NCBI GenBank assembly: GCA_964490765.1
Contig: CAZBDV010000011.1
Span: 1 to 64,000 of the forward strand
From: CAZBDV01 sp964490765
GTDB taxonomy: Bacteria; Cloacimonadota; Cloacimonadia; Cloacimonadales; JAJBBL01
Direction: 5' to 3'
Length of the DNA: 64,000 nt
Within the stretch, counting starts at the first letter, position 1. Each line of letters begins with the position of its first letter. Made by a program: the position numbers and the translations under genes. The notes under the pieces were generated by a model, which had not been told where the DNA came from, did not search any database, and saw only the letters and a list, made by a program, of their open reading frames with translations. Positions 35,894 to 45,395 of this stretch are shown one piece after another.

Positions 35894-36850
35894 TTAATCT
35901 TCTATCCTGCCGAGATAGATATATCGGTTATTCAGTCTGTCGTATTCTGTCCACTCGGCAGTCCCCTCCTTTACCGCATCAATAAGCTGCATCACCCCTG
36001 TAGTCTGGGCATCAAGATTATCAGCAAAGTGTAGAACGACCGCCTCAATAGTTTGGGGTAAACGGACAGCACCTTTCTCGTATTCTCCGTGATGAGAAAG
36101 AATGAGATGCCGGACTGTCATGAGAAGTTCATCGGGGAAAGCATCTATCGCAGCAGCCTTCTTCGTAATGATCTCATCCGCAATACTGATATGCCCTATA
36201 AGCCTGCCAATATTGGTGAAGTCTATCGCAGCCTTTATACTGTATTCATACACCTTTCCGATATCGTGTAACAGAGCTCCTGTAATCAGGAGATCTCTAT
36301 CGACCGGATATTGACGGGACGCGAAATCAGAAATAACAGTAACAGCTATTGTATGTTCCAGTAGGCCACCGGCATAGTTATGATGCCAGTTCTTGGCAGC
36401 AGGAGAGCGACTGAAACTGGAAAAGAATTCTCGATCTTCAAAGATAGCAGTGAGGAGTTTCTTGAGGAAGGGATTCTGAATACCGTTGATATATTCGAAG
36501 AGAGAGTCTGCCATCTTATTGATATCCTTACCGGTTGTGGCAATAAAATCCGGTAATTCATACTCCTCAGGTTCTGCAACACGCAAATTGATAATTGATA
36601 CCTGCAGTTGCCCTTTGTAGTCTTTGATGAATCCCTTGACCTTGATAACATCTCCCACAGAGAACAGTTCATTCAATTCCTGAGCATTAGTCCAGACATA
36701 ACCATTAACCGCACCCCCCTTATCTCCCAGTCGTAACCTGATAAAGAAGTCTCTTGCTCCCTGTCTTAATTCTTTTTCCTGTACCAGAAAAAAACTTGTA
36801 ATCTCGCTATTCATATACCCGGGTAAATCCCGGACGGCAATCCTATCCAT
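35894..36850 (-). CDS. YhaM-like 3'-5' exoribonuclease (OB-fold plus HD domain)
   Basis: A 318-residue protein. The N-terminal OB-fold nucleic-acid-binding domain (about 15-95) contains FFIRLRLGDKGGAVNGYVW and VIKVKGFIKDYKGQLQVSI. The C-terminal HD phosphohydrolase domain (about 150-300) contains NYAGGLLEHTIAVT, LLHDIGKVYEYS (the His-Asp pair) and LILSHHGEYEKGA. Architecture and order match B. subtilis YhaM, a manganese-dependent 3'-5' exonuclease. It lies 38 bp upstream of the metallo-hydrolase gene on the same strand. Confidence 0.9.
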   Translation of the reverse strand: MDRIAVRDLPGYMNSEITSFFLVQEKELRQGARDFFIRLRLGDKGGAVNGYVWTNAQELNELFSVGDVIKVKGFIKDYKGQLQVSIINLRVAEPEEYELPDFIATTGKDINKMADSLFEYINGIQNPFLKKLLTAIFEDREFFSSFSRSPAAKNWHHNYAGGLLEHTIAVTVISDFASRQYPVDRDLLITGALLHDIGKVYEYSIKAAIDFTNIGRLIGHISIADEIITKKAAAIDAFPDELLMTVRHLILSHHGEYEKGAVRLPQTIEAVVLHFADNLDAQTTGVMQLIDAVKEGTAEWTEYDRLNNRYIYLGRIED

Positions 36851-36953
36851 TTAATTATCCTTTTGCTGCTTAAGTGTTAATACTTTCATTTAATTCGATA
36901 TTGCTACATTTTGCACTGAGTCAAGCTGGAGCAGTGTACTCACTCTCTTAACC

Positions 36954-38033
36954 TCAATCGTTTATCACATATATATTATTGGTAAATATCCAGCTGGCAC
37001 CCAATCGTTCAATCTGCAATCGGTAAATACCTGTCGAATTAACCGGGAATGAGCCATATCTGTTATTCTGACTGGCAACGATCTCACCATCTTTGATCAG
37101 TTTGATGACCGCATATTTCGGTAGCATATAGAAGAATTTAAGATCCTTCTCCCATACAATCTCCTCGCCGAAGCTAACCACCTTCTCCTCGCCATTACCA
37201 ATCCCGGCATAGAAATTATAGGGATTCCCAGCCCGGTAGTTGACGATGTAACTGTTACCCCGCTTCAGTGCCTGCAAAATATTTTTCTCACTCAGTTCAA
37301 CCTCTTCAGGGAGTAACACATTGGTCCTGATAGTACTGAAGAGGAATCTATGGGTAAGCACACGGAAGCGGATAAAGAGAAACCTGTGATTAGTTCCATG
37401 AGCATCGGTACTTCCGATAGCAGCAATCCTGAACCCTTTGCTATTGAGGTTATCCCAGAGAATAAGGTTTTGCTGGAATGGATTCTTGACAAAAAGGCTG
37501 GGAAAGAGAACGAACAAGAGGCCGTTTCGTCGTGGATGTAACTTCGAGAGCCAGCTCGAAGTAAAATTCCAGATCTCCATACCATCCACTTTTTCCAGCT
37601 GCTCCACTTTCTCCCAGATATAGAGAGGATAGTCCTTGCATATCCTCCTCTCATAAGGATGAGCGGCAAAAAGTAGTCCCGAATTCTCCCTGATCTCCTG
37701 TATATACTCCTCGACCTGCCTGTTCCCTTGCGGAACATCCTGGCCGAAGGTGAGAAGGTGATGATTATCTTCCGGATCATTCAACTCGCTACCTGTAATA
37801 ACAAAAGGTTCATAACCATTCTCATCTTTAACTCTCTGCAATTCTTGCCGGACTACCTTTTCATCGGGAATAGCATGGTGATCGTTTATTGTCAGATAGT
37901 CGAGCTGGTTCTTAAAAGCAGCCTGGAGAATAGCCCCTATTTCAACATCACAATCATAAGAGAAACTGCTGTGATTATGTATAGCACCGGTCAGTTCAAC
38001 ATAGCGGCGGGAGAGTATATTTACCGTTCTCAT
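36954..38033 (-). CDS. PHP-domain phosphoesterase-like protein
   Basis: A 359-residue protein. PHP metal motifs are GAIHNHSSFSYD, TINDHHA, FVITGSELND, LFAAHPYER and GSTDAHG, covering about residues 15-235. The rest (about 255-355) is a beta-rich tail with NSYIVNYRAGNPYNFY and a final FTNNIYVIND. This arrangement is seen in PHP proteins often annotated as metal-dependent phosphoesterases with a C-terminal lectin- or Ig-like part; the substrate is unknown. No signal peptide is visible. Confidence 0.83.
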   Translation of the reverse strand: MRTVNILSRRYVELTGAIHNHSSFSYDCDVEIGAILQAAFKNQLDYLTINDHHAIPDEKVVRQELQRVKDENGYEPFVITGSELNDPEDNHHLLTFGQDVPQGNRQVEEYIQEIRENSGLLFAAHPYERRICKDYPLYIWEKVEQLEKVDGMEIWNFTSSWLSKLHPRRNGLLFVLFPSLFVKNPFQQNLILWDNLNSKGFRIAAIGSTDAHGTNHRFLFIRFRVLTHRFLFSTIRTNVLLPEEVELSEKNILQALKRGNSYIVNYRAGNPYNFYAGIGNGEEKVVSFGEEIVWEKDLKFFYMLPKYAVIKLIKDGEIVASQNNRYGSFPVNSTGIYRLQIERLGASWIFTNNIYVIND

Positions 38034-38100
38034 CAGCTTAAAACAATCTCCTGCTTCGCTTTTTCCCTGTTAAATCTATCATCGTTTCTTTTCATTTAAT

Positions 38101-40140
38101 TTAAGGCAGAATTAGAAATTTTCTATAGGATAACTCTGATTCTCCCTTCTCTCCACTAACTTCTATTCGAGCGATATAGACTCCACTACTGAGAGCCTCT
38201 ACCCTGTTCTTCAGGCCGTCCCAGACGATCTGCTTCTCTGCTCCGGAAGAATCTTCGTTTAACTCCTCTATCAATTGGCCTCTGATGTTATAAATCCTTA
38301 TCTGCACCCTGCTTATATCTTTTCTGCCCGTAATATTGAACTGCAAGCTCTGATTACTCCGGAGAGGGTTGGGATAGAGTGAAACCTCGGTAGTTAAAGG
38401 AGTGATTATCTCCTCACCTACACTGGTAGCAAATTCGAACTCATCAAGCCGGAAAGATTCAACAAAACAGACCTCTCTAGTTATTCTATTCTGCAGCCAG
38501 ACGATTATTTCGAAATGCTCGAGATTCTCTTCTACGATCTCCCAGTATACAGGATTGATAGTCTGAATATTATGAGTCCAGACGAATTGATACTGATCTT
38601 CGAACCCGAGTGTCAGGCTACCGTCCGACATATAACGGTGCAGGTATATCAGATGAGCACCCGGGATATCAGGATTATCTTTTTCGACGAGAGCCATAAA
38701 CATTCTCAGATTGCTCAGGTTATTATCGAAGATGTGAGTATTATCATTTCTGATATCAAATCGGAGTTGCATCAGGTAATCTGTGGGGTCAATAATATTC
38801 TGGTTCGTCTCTTCATCGAGGTAGAGAAAAGTTTCAGCAGGGATTATATTATTCAATCTGGCACTCAAAGTATCGGCATAAGCTGGGAAGTATCCAGCTA
38901 TACTCTCTATCCCCTCGATTATCGTAAAGGGATACCCCCCTAAGCGATAAAAATCTTTCCGTAAAGCCGCATCGGCAGCATAATAGGGTTCATCGAGCGG
39001 ATTGAAGAAATAGTTGATGAAGTATAGCGAATCAGCGACTAAATCCTGTTGAGTGTCTATAATATTGAGGCTCGACTGGTCTGTGGACCTGACGAAATTC
39101 TCTATCAGATATTTTTCGCGTGGCTGGACAAAGGTATGAGCTGTAAACTCTATCAAATTGTTAACCAGATAGGGATCGAGATCATATTGCAATTCAGCCC
39201 GAAGGCGATACTGGGCTGGAGTTTCGAGCAGGGTATAAATGTACTGTTCATTGTCAAACAAGATTGTGATCTCTTCACCTGCTGGGAGTTCGAGATTGTA
39301 AGGTATAGTAACATCCCAGGTATCTTCTTCAGGATCGGCATTGGTAAGCCTCACCGAGATTCCAATGAGGTCATCGATATCGGTAGCCGAGTTGTTCTTA
39401 ATTGTAGCACCCGGAGTGATATTGCCTCCCGGAACGAAATCACCCGTAAATTCGAAAGAGGAGAGTTCCAGGTCATATCCCTCCTCACCGAAATGGAGTA
39501 TTCCCCCGACGGTAATCAGCAGTTCAGAAACTATACTCATCTCGGCCATATTGGCATAATAGCCCGGTATGGAACCGTTCGGGTCTTCTGGTGGTACCCA
39601 GAAATAGCTATGCTCCCCTCCGACAGCAGAAGCCCCCATATAGCGATTACTCTCCGGGTTGGTATTGCTATGGTTGGTTTCGTAATCGACAATGACCCAG
39701 AGTATCTGACTGGTTACCTGGTCAGCAAGATTGAGATCGAATTCATTCCAACCCTCCTGAATAGGGATATCACTGAAACTCACTGCCAGAGAATCCAGAG
39801 GCTGCAATTCATCGGTATATATCTTCAGGTTAATTTCACCCGACATTTGAGGGAAATAGACAGAGACGGTCTCTATTGTGAAAAAATCGACAACCGTAAC
39901 AGTCCGAAAATCATATTTCACCCCCCAGCTGTCAGAACCGTACCAGAGCTGATCGAGACTGTTAGTATGATAGTATATACTTGTCTGACGCTCCTCTTTA
40001 CCTATATCTCCCTTATTAGAGTCGATATAATCTATAGTGCTCCTCATCGCTGCTTTCAGTCTATTAACCGGTATAAAAGCGAGCAGGCTGATCAACAAGA
40101 CCAGTATCAAAGCCAATTTACCTGATGGGTTGTTACGCAT
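38101..40140 (-). CDS. Secreted protein with C-terminal FlgD/T9SS-like sorting domain
   Basis: A 679-residue protein. It has a signal peptide or anchor (LALILVLLISLLAFIPV, about 9-25), a beta-sandwich region (about 45-210), and a CARDB/Ig-like region (about 220-345). A further domain of unknown type has FFNPLDEPYYAADAALRKDFYR; it resembles parts of secreted proteins that end up on the cell surface. The C-terminal about 85 residues begin VSLYPNPLRSNQSLQFNITG and continue IRIYNIRGQLIEEL, a classic FlgD-type/T9SS-type sorting domain ending YRKFLILP. The function of the main body is unknown. It is co-directional with the PorV/PorQ-like gene, 94 bp upstream. Confidence 0.8.
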   Translation of the reverse strand: MRNNPSGKLALILVLLISLLAFIPVNRLKAAMRSTIDYIDSNKGDIGKEERQTSIYYHTNSLDQLWYGSDSWGVKYDFRTVTVVDFFTIETVSVYFPQMSGEINLKIYTDELQPLDSLAVSFSDIPIQEGWNEFDLNLADQVTSQILWVIVDYETNHSNTNPESNRYMGASAVGGEHSYFWVPPEDPNGSIPGYYANMAEMSIVSELLITVGGILHFGEEGYDLELSSFEFTGDFVPGGNITPGATIKNNSATDIDDLIGISVRLTNADPEEDTWDVTIPYNLELPAGEEITILFDNEQYIYTLLETPAQYRLRAELQYDLDPYLVNNLIEFTAHTFVQPREKYLIENFVRSTDQSSLNIIDTQQDLVADSLYFINYFFNPLDEPYYAADAALRKDFYRLGGYPFTIIEGIESIAGYFPAYADTLSARLNNIIPAETFLYLDEETNQNIIDPTDYLMQLRFDIRNDNTHIFDNNLSNLRMFMALVEKDNPDIPGAHLIYLHRYMSDGSLTLGFEDQYQFVWTHNIQTINPVYWEIVEENLEHFEIIVWLQNRITREVCFVESFRLDEFEFATSVGEEIITPLTTEVSLYPNPLRSNQSLQFNITGRKDISRVQIRIYNIRGQLIEELNEDSSGAEKQIVWDGLKNRVEALSSGVYIARIEVSGEKGESELSYRKFLILP

Positions 40141-40234
40141 AATAATTCACCTGTTTACCAAATTACCTGTCGGAAGAAGTTGTAAAGTAATATTATTCCC
40201 ATACTGCTCCGCTTGCAGAGTATAGTTCTTTCGA

Positions 40235-41230
40235 TCATAAGTCGAAGCAAACCCCGAGAAGGATTGAATTGTTTTTCTCCCAATCCAGAAAGTTAAGATA
40301 GGCGAGATCGACAGTGACCGCAGTCAGAGAGGGTAATTCCAGATTAATACCTGCTCCGATACTAAACCTCTGATTATCGGCAGTTACTAACTCCTGCGCA
40401 TATCCAGCTCTCAGGATCAGTTCTCTCAGGAATTGATATTCCAGTCCAAAATGGATATTATCTTCCACATCAAAATAAAGGCTCTTATCAATATCAAGAG
40501 TAATATTCAACCTATCCTGATATCTGACATAGCCGACAGTGAATCCGACCGGCAGGGTTTCTCCATACTTGCCGAGAGCGGTTCCGGCGGTATTATCACT
40601 ATCCCAATTGATCCTGTTAAGCAGGTTCTTAAAGGTCAGGGAGAAATGATCCCTCGCTGTCGGTTTGACTTTCAAGCCGAGATCGAGACCGAACCCGAGG
40701 GCGTTACCGGAAACTTCATGCCCCTGCAGATAGTCGGGAAGATCGGGATCATACCCCTTATTCCCGTAAGAGGCATAGAAGACCTTACCGCTGATCCCAA
40801 TATTGACCAGTCCTGCCGGCATATATCCGGCGGCAACAAGTTCAGATACAGCATTACCATCAATACCAAGCGAGAGATAGCCGATTAATTCAGACATTAT
40901 ATCATCGCCCGAATAGAAGAGTCCAGAACCGACAGTTTTTTTTGAGTCGAGGCGTTGAGCATAACCAAGATAGGAGTAGGAGTAGAATTCCATCAGTTCT
41001 ACATGATCGACAACGATACTGCGCTTCTCTTCAATATCGAGAAGACCTGCAGGATTCCAGATCATTGCCGAGGCATTATTGACAATAGTCCTGTAAGCTC
41101 CACCCATCCCCCAGGCTCGTGCTCCGAGGATATCATCGATAAAGGCGGCCTGCATATTGCTATCTTTCCCCTGCAGCGGAACTATGATTAACGATGACAG
41201 GAGGGCAATTTCGAATATTCTTTTCAGCAT
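40235..41230 (-). CDS. PorV/PorQ-family outer-membrane protein
   Basis: A 331-residue protein with a signal peptide (LKRIFEIALLSSLIIVPLQG). The first mature segment, ILGARAWGMGGAYRTIVNNASAM followed by IWNPAGL, is diagnostic of the PorV/PorQ (UPF0164-like) family of FadL-like barrels. The rest is alternating beta-strands, ending ILLGVCFDL. PorV and PorQ are shuttle and attachment proteins for cargo of the type IX secretion system. It sits amid three genes encoding proteins with T9SS-like C-terminal domains, which supports a role in their export or anchoring. No other T9SS gene is in the window. Confidence 0.85.
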   Translation of the reverse strand: MLKRIFEIALLSSLIIVPLQGKDSNMQAAFIDDILGARAWGMGGAYRTIVNNASAMIWNPAGLLDIEEKRSIVVDHVELMEFYSYSYLGYAQRLDSKKTVGSGLFYSGDDIMSELIGYLSLGIDGNAVSELVAAGYMPAGLVNIGISGKVFYASYGNKGYDPDLPDYLQGHEVSGNALGFGLDLGLKVKPTARDHFSLTFKNLLNRINWDSDNTAGTALGKYGETLPVGFTVGYVRYQDRLNITLDIDKSLYFDVEDNIHFGLEYQFLRELILRAGYAQELVTADNQRFSIGAGINLELPSLTAVTVDLAYLNFLDWEKNNSILLGVCFDL

Positions 41231-41239
41231 TGCTACCCC

Positions 41240-41707
41240 CTACTTCACCAGCACAACAGTGGCCATCTTTTCTCGATAGAAGTTTTCCGCTTCTGAATCA
41301 CTAACCTTAAGATGAATCACATAGCGGCCATTAGGAGCCATTCTCTCGAAATCGGTCTTGCCGTCCCACCATAATATTATATCGGCAGATTCTCCAACAT
41401 CGCCGGGTCCCTTACTACTATATACCGGTTCCAGTTCGGTTATTTTTCTGACCAGATTGCCTCTGACATCAAATATTCCGACTGTTATCCAGACAAACCT
41501 GGCCTGGCTCTCTACACGGAAACTGATCCTCAAACCCTCTCCGTCATCCTGCTCAATTAGATCTGTAAAGACCGAATAAGGTGTAAAGGGATTCGGTGCT
41601 AGCTTCAAATCGGAAATAATCAGGTACCTTCCCCCCGTATCCTCTCCGTAAGACAGGGTAATCATCAGTAAAATGATAACCGGTAACATTATCTTAAACA
41701 TCTTCAT
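41240..41707 (-). CDS. Secreted protein consisting mainly of a FlgD/T9SS-like domain
   Basis: A 155-residue protein, starting at ATG 41707 after a GAGGAGAG site; an in-frame extension to 41785 lacks a signal peptide. The signal peptide is MFKIMLPVIILLMITLSYG. Nearly all of the mature chain is one FlgD-Ig-like fold: LKLAPNPFTPYS, then VGIFDVRGNLVRKIT, then LWWDGKTDFERMAPNGRYVI and a final MATVVLVK. That is the layout of T9SS C-terminal domains, but with no cargo in front. It starts 10 bp before the PorV/PorQ-like gene. Confidence 0.8.
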   Translation of the reverse strand: MKMFKIMLPVIILLMITLSYGEDTGGRYLIISDLKLAPNPFTPYSVFTDLIEQDDGEGLRISFRVESQARFVWITVGIFDVRGNLVRKITELEPVYSSKGPGDVGESADIILWWDGKTDFERMAPNGRYVIHLKVSDSEAENFYREKMATVVLVK

Positions 41708-41809
41708 CCTCTCTCCTCTGTTTTGTCTGAATGCCAATCCTTGAACCTTTTCCTGTTGCTCCTTCTGAAACTTCAGGCAAGACATTCAGAGAGATTTGTC
41801 TATAAACCG

Positions 41810-41835
41810 TAGGGGCAGTAATGTAACCGCCCCTA
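41810..41835. repeat. Short GC-rich hairpin downstream of the subtilase gene
   Basis: TAGGGGC (41810-41816) and GCCCCTA (41829-41835) form a 7-bp stem with a 12-nt loop between the subtilase stop and the next gene. No T-run follows in either direction. It could be an mRNA 3'-end structure or a dispersed palindrome. Confidence 0.6.
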
Positions 41836-41866
41836 TTCTATCTTAATTGATAAATCTATTACAGCT

Positions 41867-44800
41867 CTACTTCAGTAGCAGCATCTTGCTGCTCGCACTG
41901 TAATTTCCAGCCTGCAGTATATAGAAGTAGAGACCACTACTCACATTGTTGCCCTGATCATCTTTACCGTTCCAGATTACTCTGTGTTCGCCGTCCCCCA
42001 ATCTTTCGGACAACAACCTTCTAACCAGCTGGCCACGGATGTTATACACCTTGATGGTCACGTCGCTTTCTGTGGCGAGAGAGAAGCTGATTCTGGTATC
42101 GGGATTAAAGGGATTGGGATAGTTCCCGAGCAGTTCAGTAACTCCTGCTATCTCATCAGGAACAGATTCTACACCTGTCAGGTCGAAGCTGTTGCCTGTC
42201 CGGCGTATGCTCCCTTTGTAATGTCCCCAGCCAATAGTTCCGATCGGCCTTTTGAAATCTATGAAATTATAGAGATTACCGGTAGGAATAACAATGTCGG
42301 GGTTGTTGTTACCTCCAATATACCCGATTGCCGGACTGGCTGTTGCACCACTGGCTAACTTGATAGGGAAGTTTGGTGTTTCATTGCCCGAGATGTTTAA
42401 CGATCGGAGATATCCACCATTATCACCATAGATGATATCTAGATTACCGTCACCATCCATATCGGCAAGAACAGGTGTATGTTCTATAACATATCCGGTA
42501 TTAACAGGAAACAGTCCCCAGTTATCACCATTTCCATCCAGAACAACGATATTCCCGCCCATATCAGCGAATACTATCTCATTGTTGCCGTCATCATCGA
42601 TATCGTGAACTACGATACCCGACCTGATCTGGTTACCAATGTTTCTGGTGAATATCTCATTACCCTGTCTGTCGAAACAGAAGATATTACCCTGAACATT
42701 TGCAACGACTACGTCAGGTTGATTGTTTCCTGTCACATCCCCTGCAATAGGGCCACTCCAGGAAGCGGAAGCTGTAGAGACTGGCCAGCCGTTCAGATCT
42801 TCACCTGTTACTGCAGAGATGGCATGTAAGTTACCTGTACTGGTGCTGAAAATTATCTCCTTATGTCCGTCACCATTCAGGTCTGCCGAGGATGGGGAAG
42901 ATAAAACCGGACCGCTAATGCTTACAGGAAATCCGGGAAAGTCAGTCCCGTCGTGTTTGAGAATAATCAAACGGGGATTGGTAAATGTGAGAGCTACTAT
43001 CTCAAAATAGCCGTCGTTATTCACATCGAGTATCATGGGATTGGAACGAAACTGTCCACCAGCGTTGTATTGAAAGATAATTTCACCAGTTCCATCTAGG
43101 CAGGATATCAGCCCACTCTGCGAATTGGCAACAATCTCAGCACTACCACTGTTATTGAGATCTGATACTGCTACAGCAGAATTTATGTTAGAGCCGAGAT
43201 TTACCGGGAAGCCGGGAAGGGAAGCCCTCTCCTGGTTCAATACCTGCAGGTTACCCTGTGTATCACCGAAAACAATCTCCTTCGTCCCGCTGCCATCGAT
43301 ATCGATCAGAGCAGCAGATGAGGTGGAAGAACCTGTAATTTCCATAGGCCAGTTGGCCTGTTGCAGAGATAGTGTAGCTGTGAAATTGAAAGCCTTGACG
43401 AAGGGAAAATCAGAATTCTCATTCGCGACTATCGTCAGGGTGAAAGGTATTGTCAGGTCACTCAACTCATCCGGTGTAGAAAATCTGAAAGGTTGATGTG
43501 TATTGAAGACGATCGAACCCCCATCTATATTCGGATAGGAAACTTCTGAGATCAGAATATCGATATCTGATAAATCTGATGTAAGAGTTGCTGTAATATC
43601 GGCAGCAGTTAGCCAGTAGATCTCATTATACAATCCGAGGATAAGGTCTATCTCCTCTCCCGGGTTGGGGACACTGTCACCATCACCTGAATGTTCCTGC
43701 AGAGTCACATTGTAGATCGAGAGCTCGGGAATTTTATCGAACATGGTAGCCTTATAGGCATTTACCCTGCCAGCGCCGAGCAGGCCAGCATATGCTGGAT
43801 TCTGGTCGTCTATATAATCTGCTGTCATCATTAAGCGATCTCGCAGATCAAGAGGTGCCATATCAGGATGGAGTGTCTTTACCAGGGCAGCAACACCGGA
43901 TGCGACTGGACTGGCCATCGAAGTTCCACTCGAGGCCTGATAGCTATTCTCGCCCTGGTTATTATAATAAGTTGACCAGATATTGACTCCGGGTGCAGCA
44001 ATATCAATCGGTAAACCATAATCGGAAAAACCTGCCTTATTATCATCCGAATCAGTAGCAGCAACAGACATTGCATTATCAGCATCGGAAGGGAACCAGG
44101 CATTACCTGGAGTATGTTCGATACCATTATTTCCGGCACCAGCAATAACGAGCGAACCGAGAGAGGTTGCATAATTTACCACCGAGTTGGGATAAGATCC
44201 GTTACCCTGGCCGATCCAGCTGCAGTTAATGATGTGAGCACCACTCTGAGCAGAATACTGTACCTGCTGGTAAGCATGCTGAACACCACCACTCGGTGCA
44301 TTAGAGGGAGCACCTTTACAGACCATCAATGATACGTTCATCGCAACTCCCGTCAGTCCGTCATTGTTATCTCCGACAGCTCCGGTGCATCCAGCTACAT
44401 GTGTTCCGTGCGTGTTACCAGGAAAGGCCTGATAGGGGTTGTTATTTGCTTCGACAAAGTCCCAGCCGATAACATCATCTATGTATCCATTACCATCATT
44501 ATCTATCCCATCCCCGCCGAGTATCAAACCGTTAGCCCAATCTATGGTGATTCCTGGAAGTTCTGCCTCGTTAATCCAGATATTATCTGCCAGGTCGGGA
44601 TGGTTCCATTTGACTCCCGTGTCTGTTATGGAGACTATTATCTCACTGCTACCCTGAACATAATCCCATGCTTCAGAAGACTGGATTACAGGGTGATGCC
44701 ACTGAAGGTAATAATCGGGGTCGTTTGGCTCATAGAGGGGTCGATTGATCGATTCATATTCAACAAAAAGAAAGTTTTTATCTTTTACCAGTGCGGCCTG

Positions 44801-45148
44801 AGCCTTCTCAATATTATCGTTGCTTTCCAGAACTAATCGATAGATGTTCTGCAGATAAACGCCATTATCATTCCAATCGAGATGAGTCACTCTGTCATGC
44901 ATCTGAACCAGATCGACTATCCGATACTCATTCGCCAGACGGTCGAAACTCTCGATTTGAGTTATCACAATACCATCCTCGCTACGGCTGAATTCGATTT
45001 CACCGTATCGGTTACCTATTGCCTCAGCTGAAAACGCTGCTATTATAGAACGGGGTTGATAATGCTCCTCAAGAAAGGGAAGTTCTACCCCGAAGGTCAT
45101 CGCCGATACCAATATCAGGATGAGTGCTGTTAACACTGCTTGCTTCAT
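41867..45148 (-). CDS. Secreted subtilisin-like (S8) serine protease with FG-GAP repeats and sorting domain
   Basis: A 1093-residue exported protease with signal peptide MKQAVLTALILILVSAMTFG. The S8 catalytic residues are Asp176 (SITDTGVKW), His247 (NTHGTHVAG) and Ser410 (SSGTSMASPVASG). A propeptide-like region (about 21-140) precedes the protease. After the protease comes a CARDB-like region (about 475-595), then FG-GAP/VCBS-type repeats (about 600-965) with Asp-rich loops (LIDIDGSGTKEIVFGD, DVNNDGYFEIVAL) that may bind calcium. The last 75 residues (NYPNPFNPDTRISFSLATES, VYNIRGQLVRRLL) form a FlgD/T9SS-like sorting domain. It probably degrades extracellular protein for amino-acid fermentation, together with the C25 protease at 51 kb. 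Confidence 0.93.
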   Translation of the reverse strand: MKQAVLTALILILVSAMTFGVELPFLEEHYQPRSIIAAFSAEAIGNRYGEIEFSRSEDGIVITQIESFDRLANEYRIVDLVQMHDRVTHLDWNDNGVYLQNIYRLVLESNDNIEKAQAALVKDKNFLFVEYESINRPLYEPNDPDYYLQWHHPVIQSSEAWDYVQGSSEIIVSITDTGVKWNHPDLADNIWINEAELPGITIDWANGLILGGDGIDNDGNGYIDDVIGWDFVEANNNPYQAFPGNTHGTHVAGCTGAVGDNNDGLTGVAMNVSLMVCKGAPSNAPSGGVQHAYQQVQYSAQSGAHIINCSWIGQGNGSYPNSVVNYATSLGSLVIAGAGNNGIEHTPGNAWFPSDADNAMSVAATDSDDNKAGFSDYGLPIDIAAPGVNIWSTYYNNQGENSYQASSGTSMASPVASGVAALVKTLHPDMAPLDLRDRLMMTADYIDDQNPAYAGLLGAGRVNAYKATMFDKIPELSIYNVTLQEHSGDGDSVPNPGEEIDLILGLYNEIYWLTAADITATLTSDLSDIDILISEVSYPNIDGGSIVFNTHQPFRFSTPDELSDLTIPFTLTIVANENSDFPFVKAFNFTATLSLQQANWPMEITGSSTSSAALIDIDGSGTKEIVFGDTQGNLQVLNQERASLPGFPVNLGSNINSAVAVSDLNNSGSAEIVANSQSGLISCLDGTGEIIFQYNAGGQFRSNPMILDVNNDGYFEIVALTFTNPRLIILKHDGTDFPGFPVSISGPVLSSPSSADLNGDGHKEIIFSTSTGNLHAISAVTGEDLNGWPVSTASASWSGPIAGDVTGNNQPDVVVANVQGNIFCFDRQGNEIFTRNIGNQIRSGIVVHDIDDDGNNEIVFADMGGNIVVLDGNGDNWGLFPVNTGYVIEHTPVLADMDGDGNLDIIYGDNGGYLRSLNISGNETPNFPIKLASGATASPAIGYIGGNNNPDIVIPTGNLYNFIDFKRPIGTIGWGHYKGSIRRTGNSFDLTGVESVPDEIAGVTELLGNYPNPFNPDTRISFSLATESDVTIKVYNIRGQLVRRLLSERLGDGEHRVIWNGKDDQGNNVSSGLYFYILQAGNYSASSKMLLLK

Positions 45149-45395
45149 TGTTTGCTCCTCGTATTATATCTTTTATGTCACTTAGCTATTGATTTAACGT
45201 AACATTTGATAAATATTTTTTACTTTTGCTTCTTCTTGTTCAGTCTGAATAAACTGTCAATTCTTTTATCGTTTTTTTTCGCTCTGACATTCAGGTCCAA
45301 AACTTCCCCATCCAGCCTGTGGAGATGACATTTGCATTGACATATTGCTGACTGGCCAAACAGTGTGGCTGCAAATTCAAAAGAGAGGGAGAGAG

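Noticed and set aside
39049..40125. 358-residue ORF on the plus strand
   Set aside because: It lies wholly antisense to the 679-residue secreted protein, which has a signal peptide and sorting domain; the plus-strand frame has no recognisable family or ribosome-binding site.
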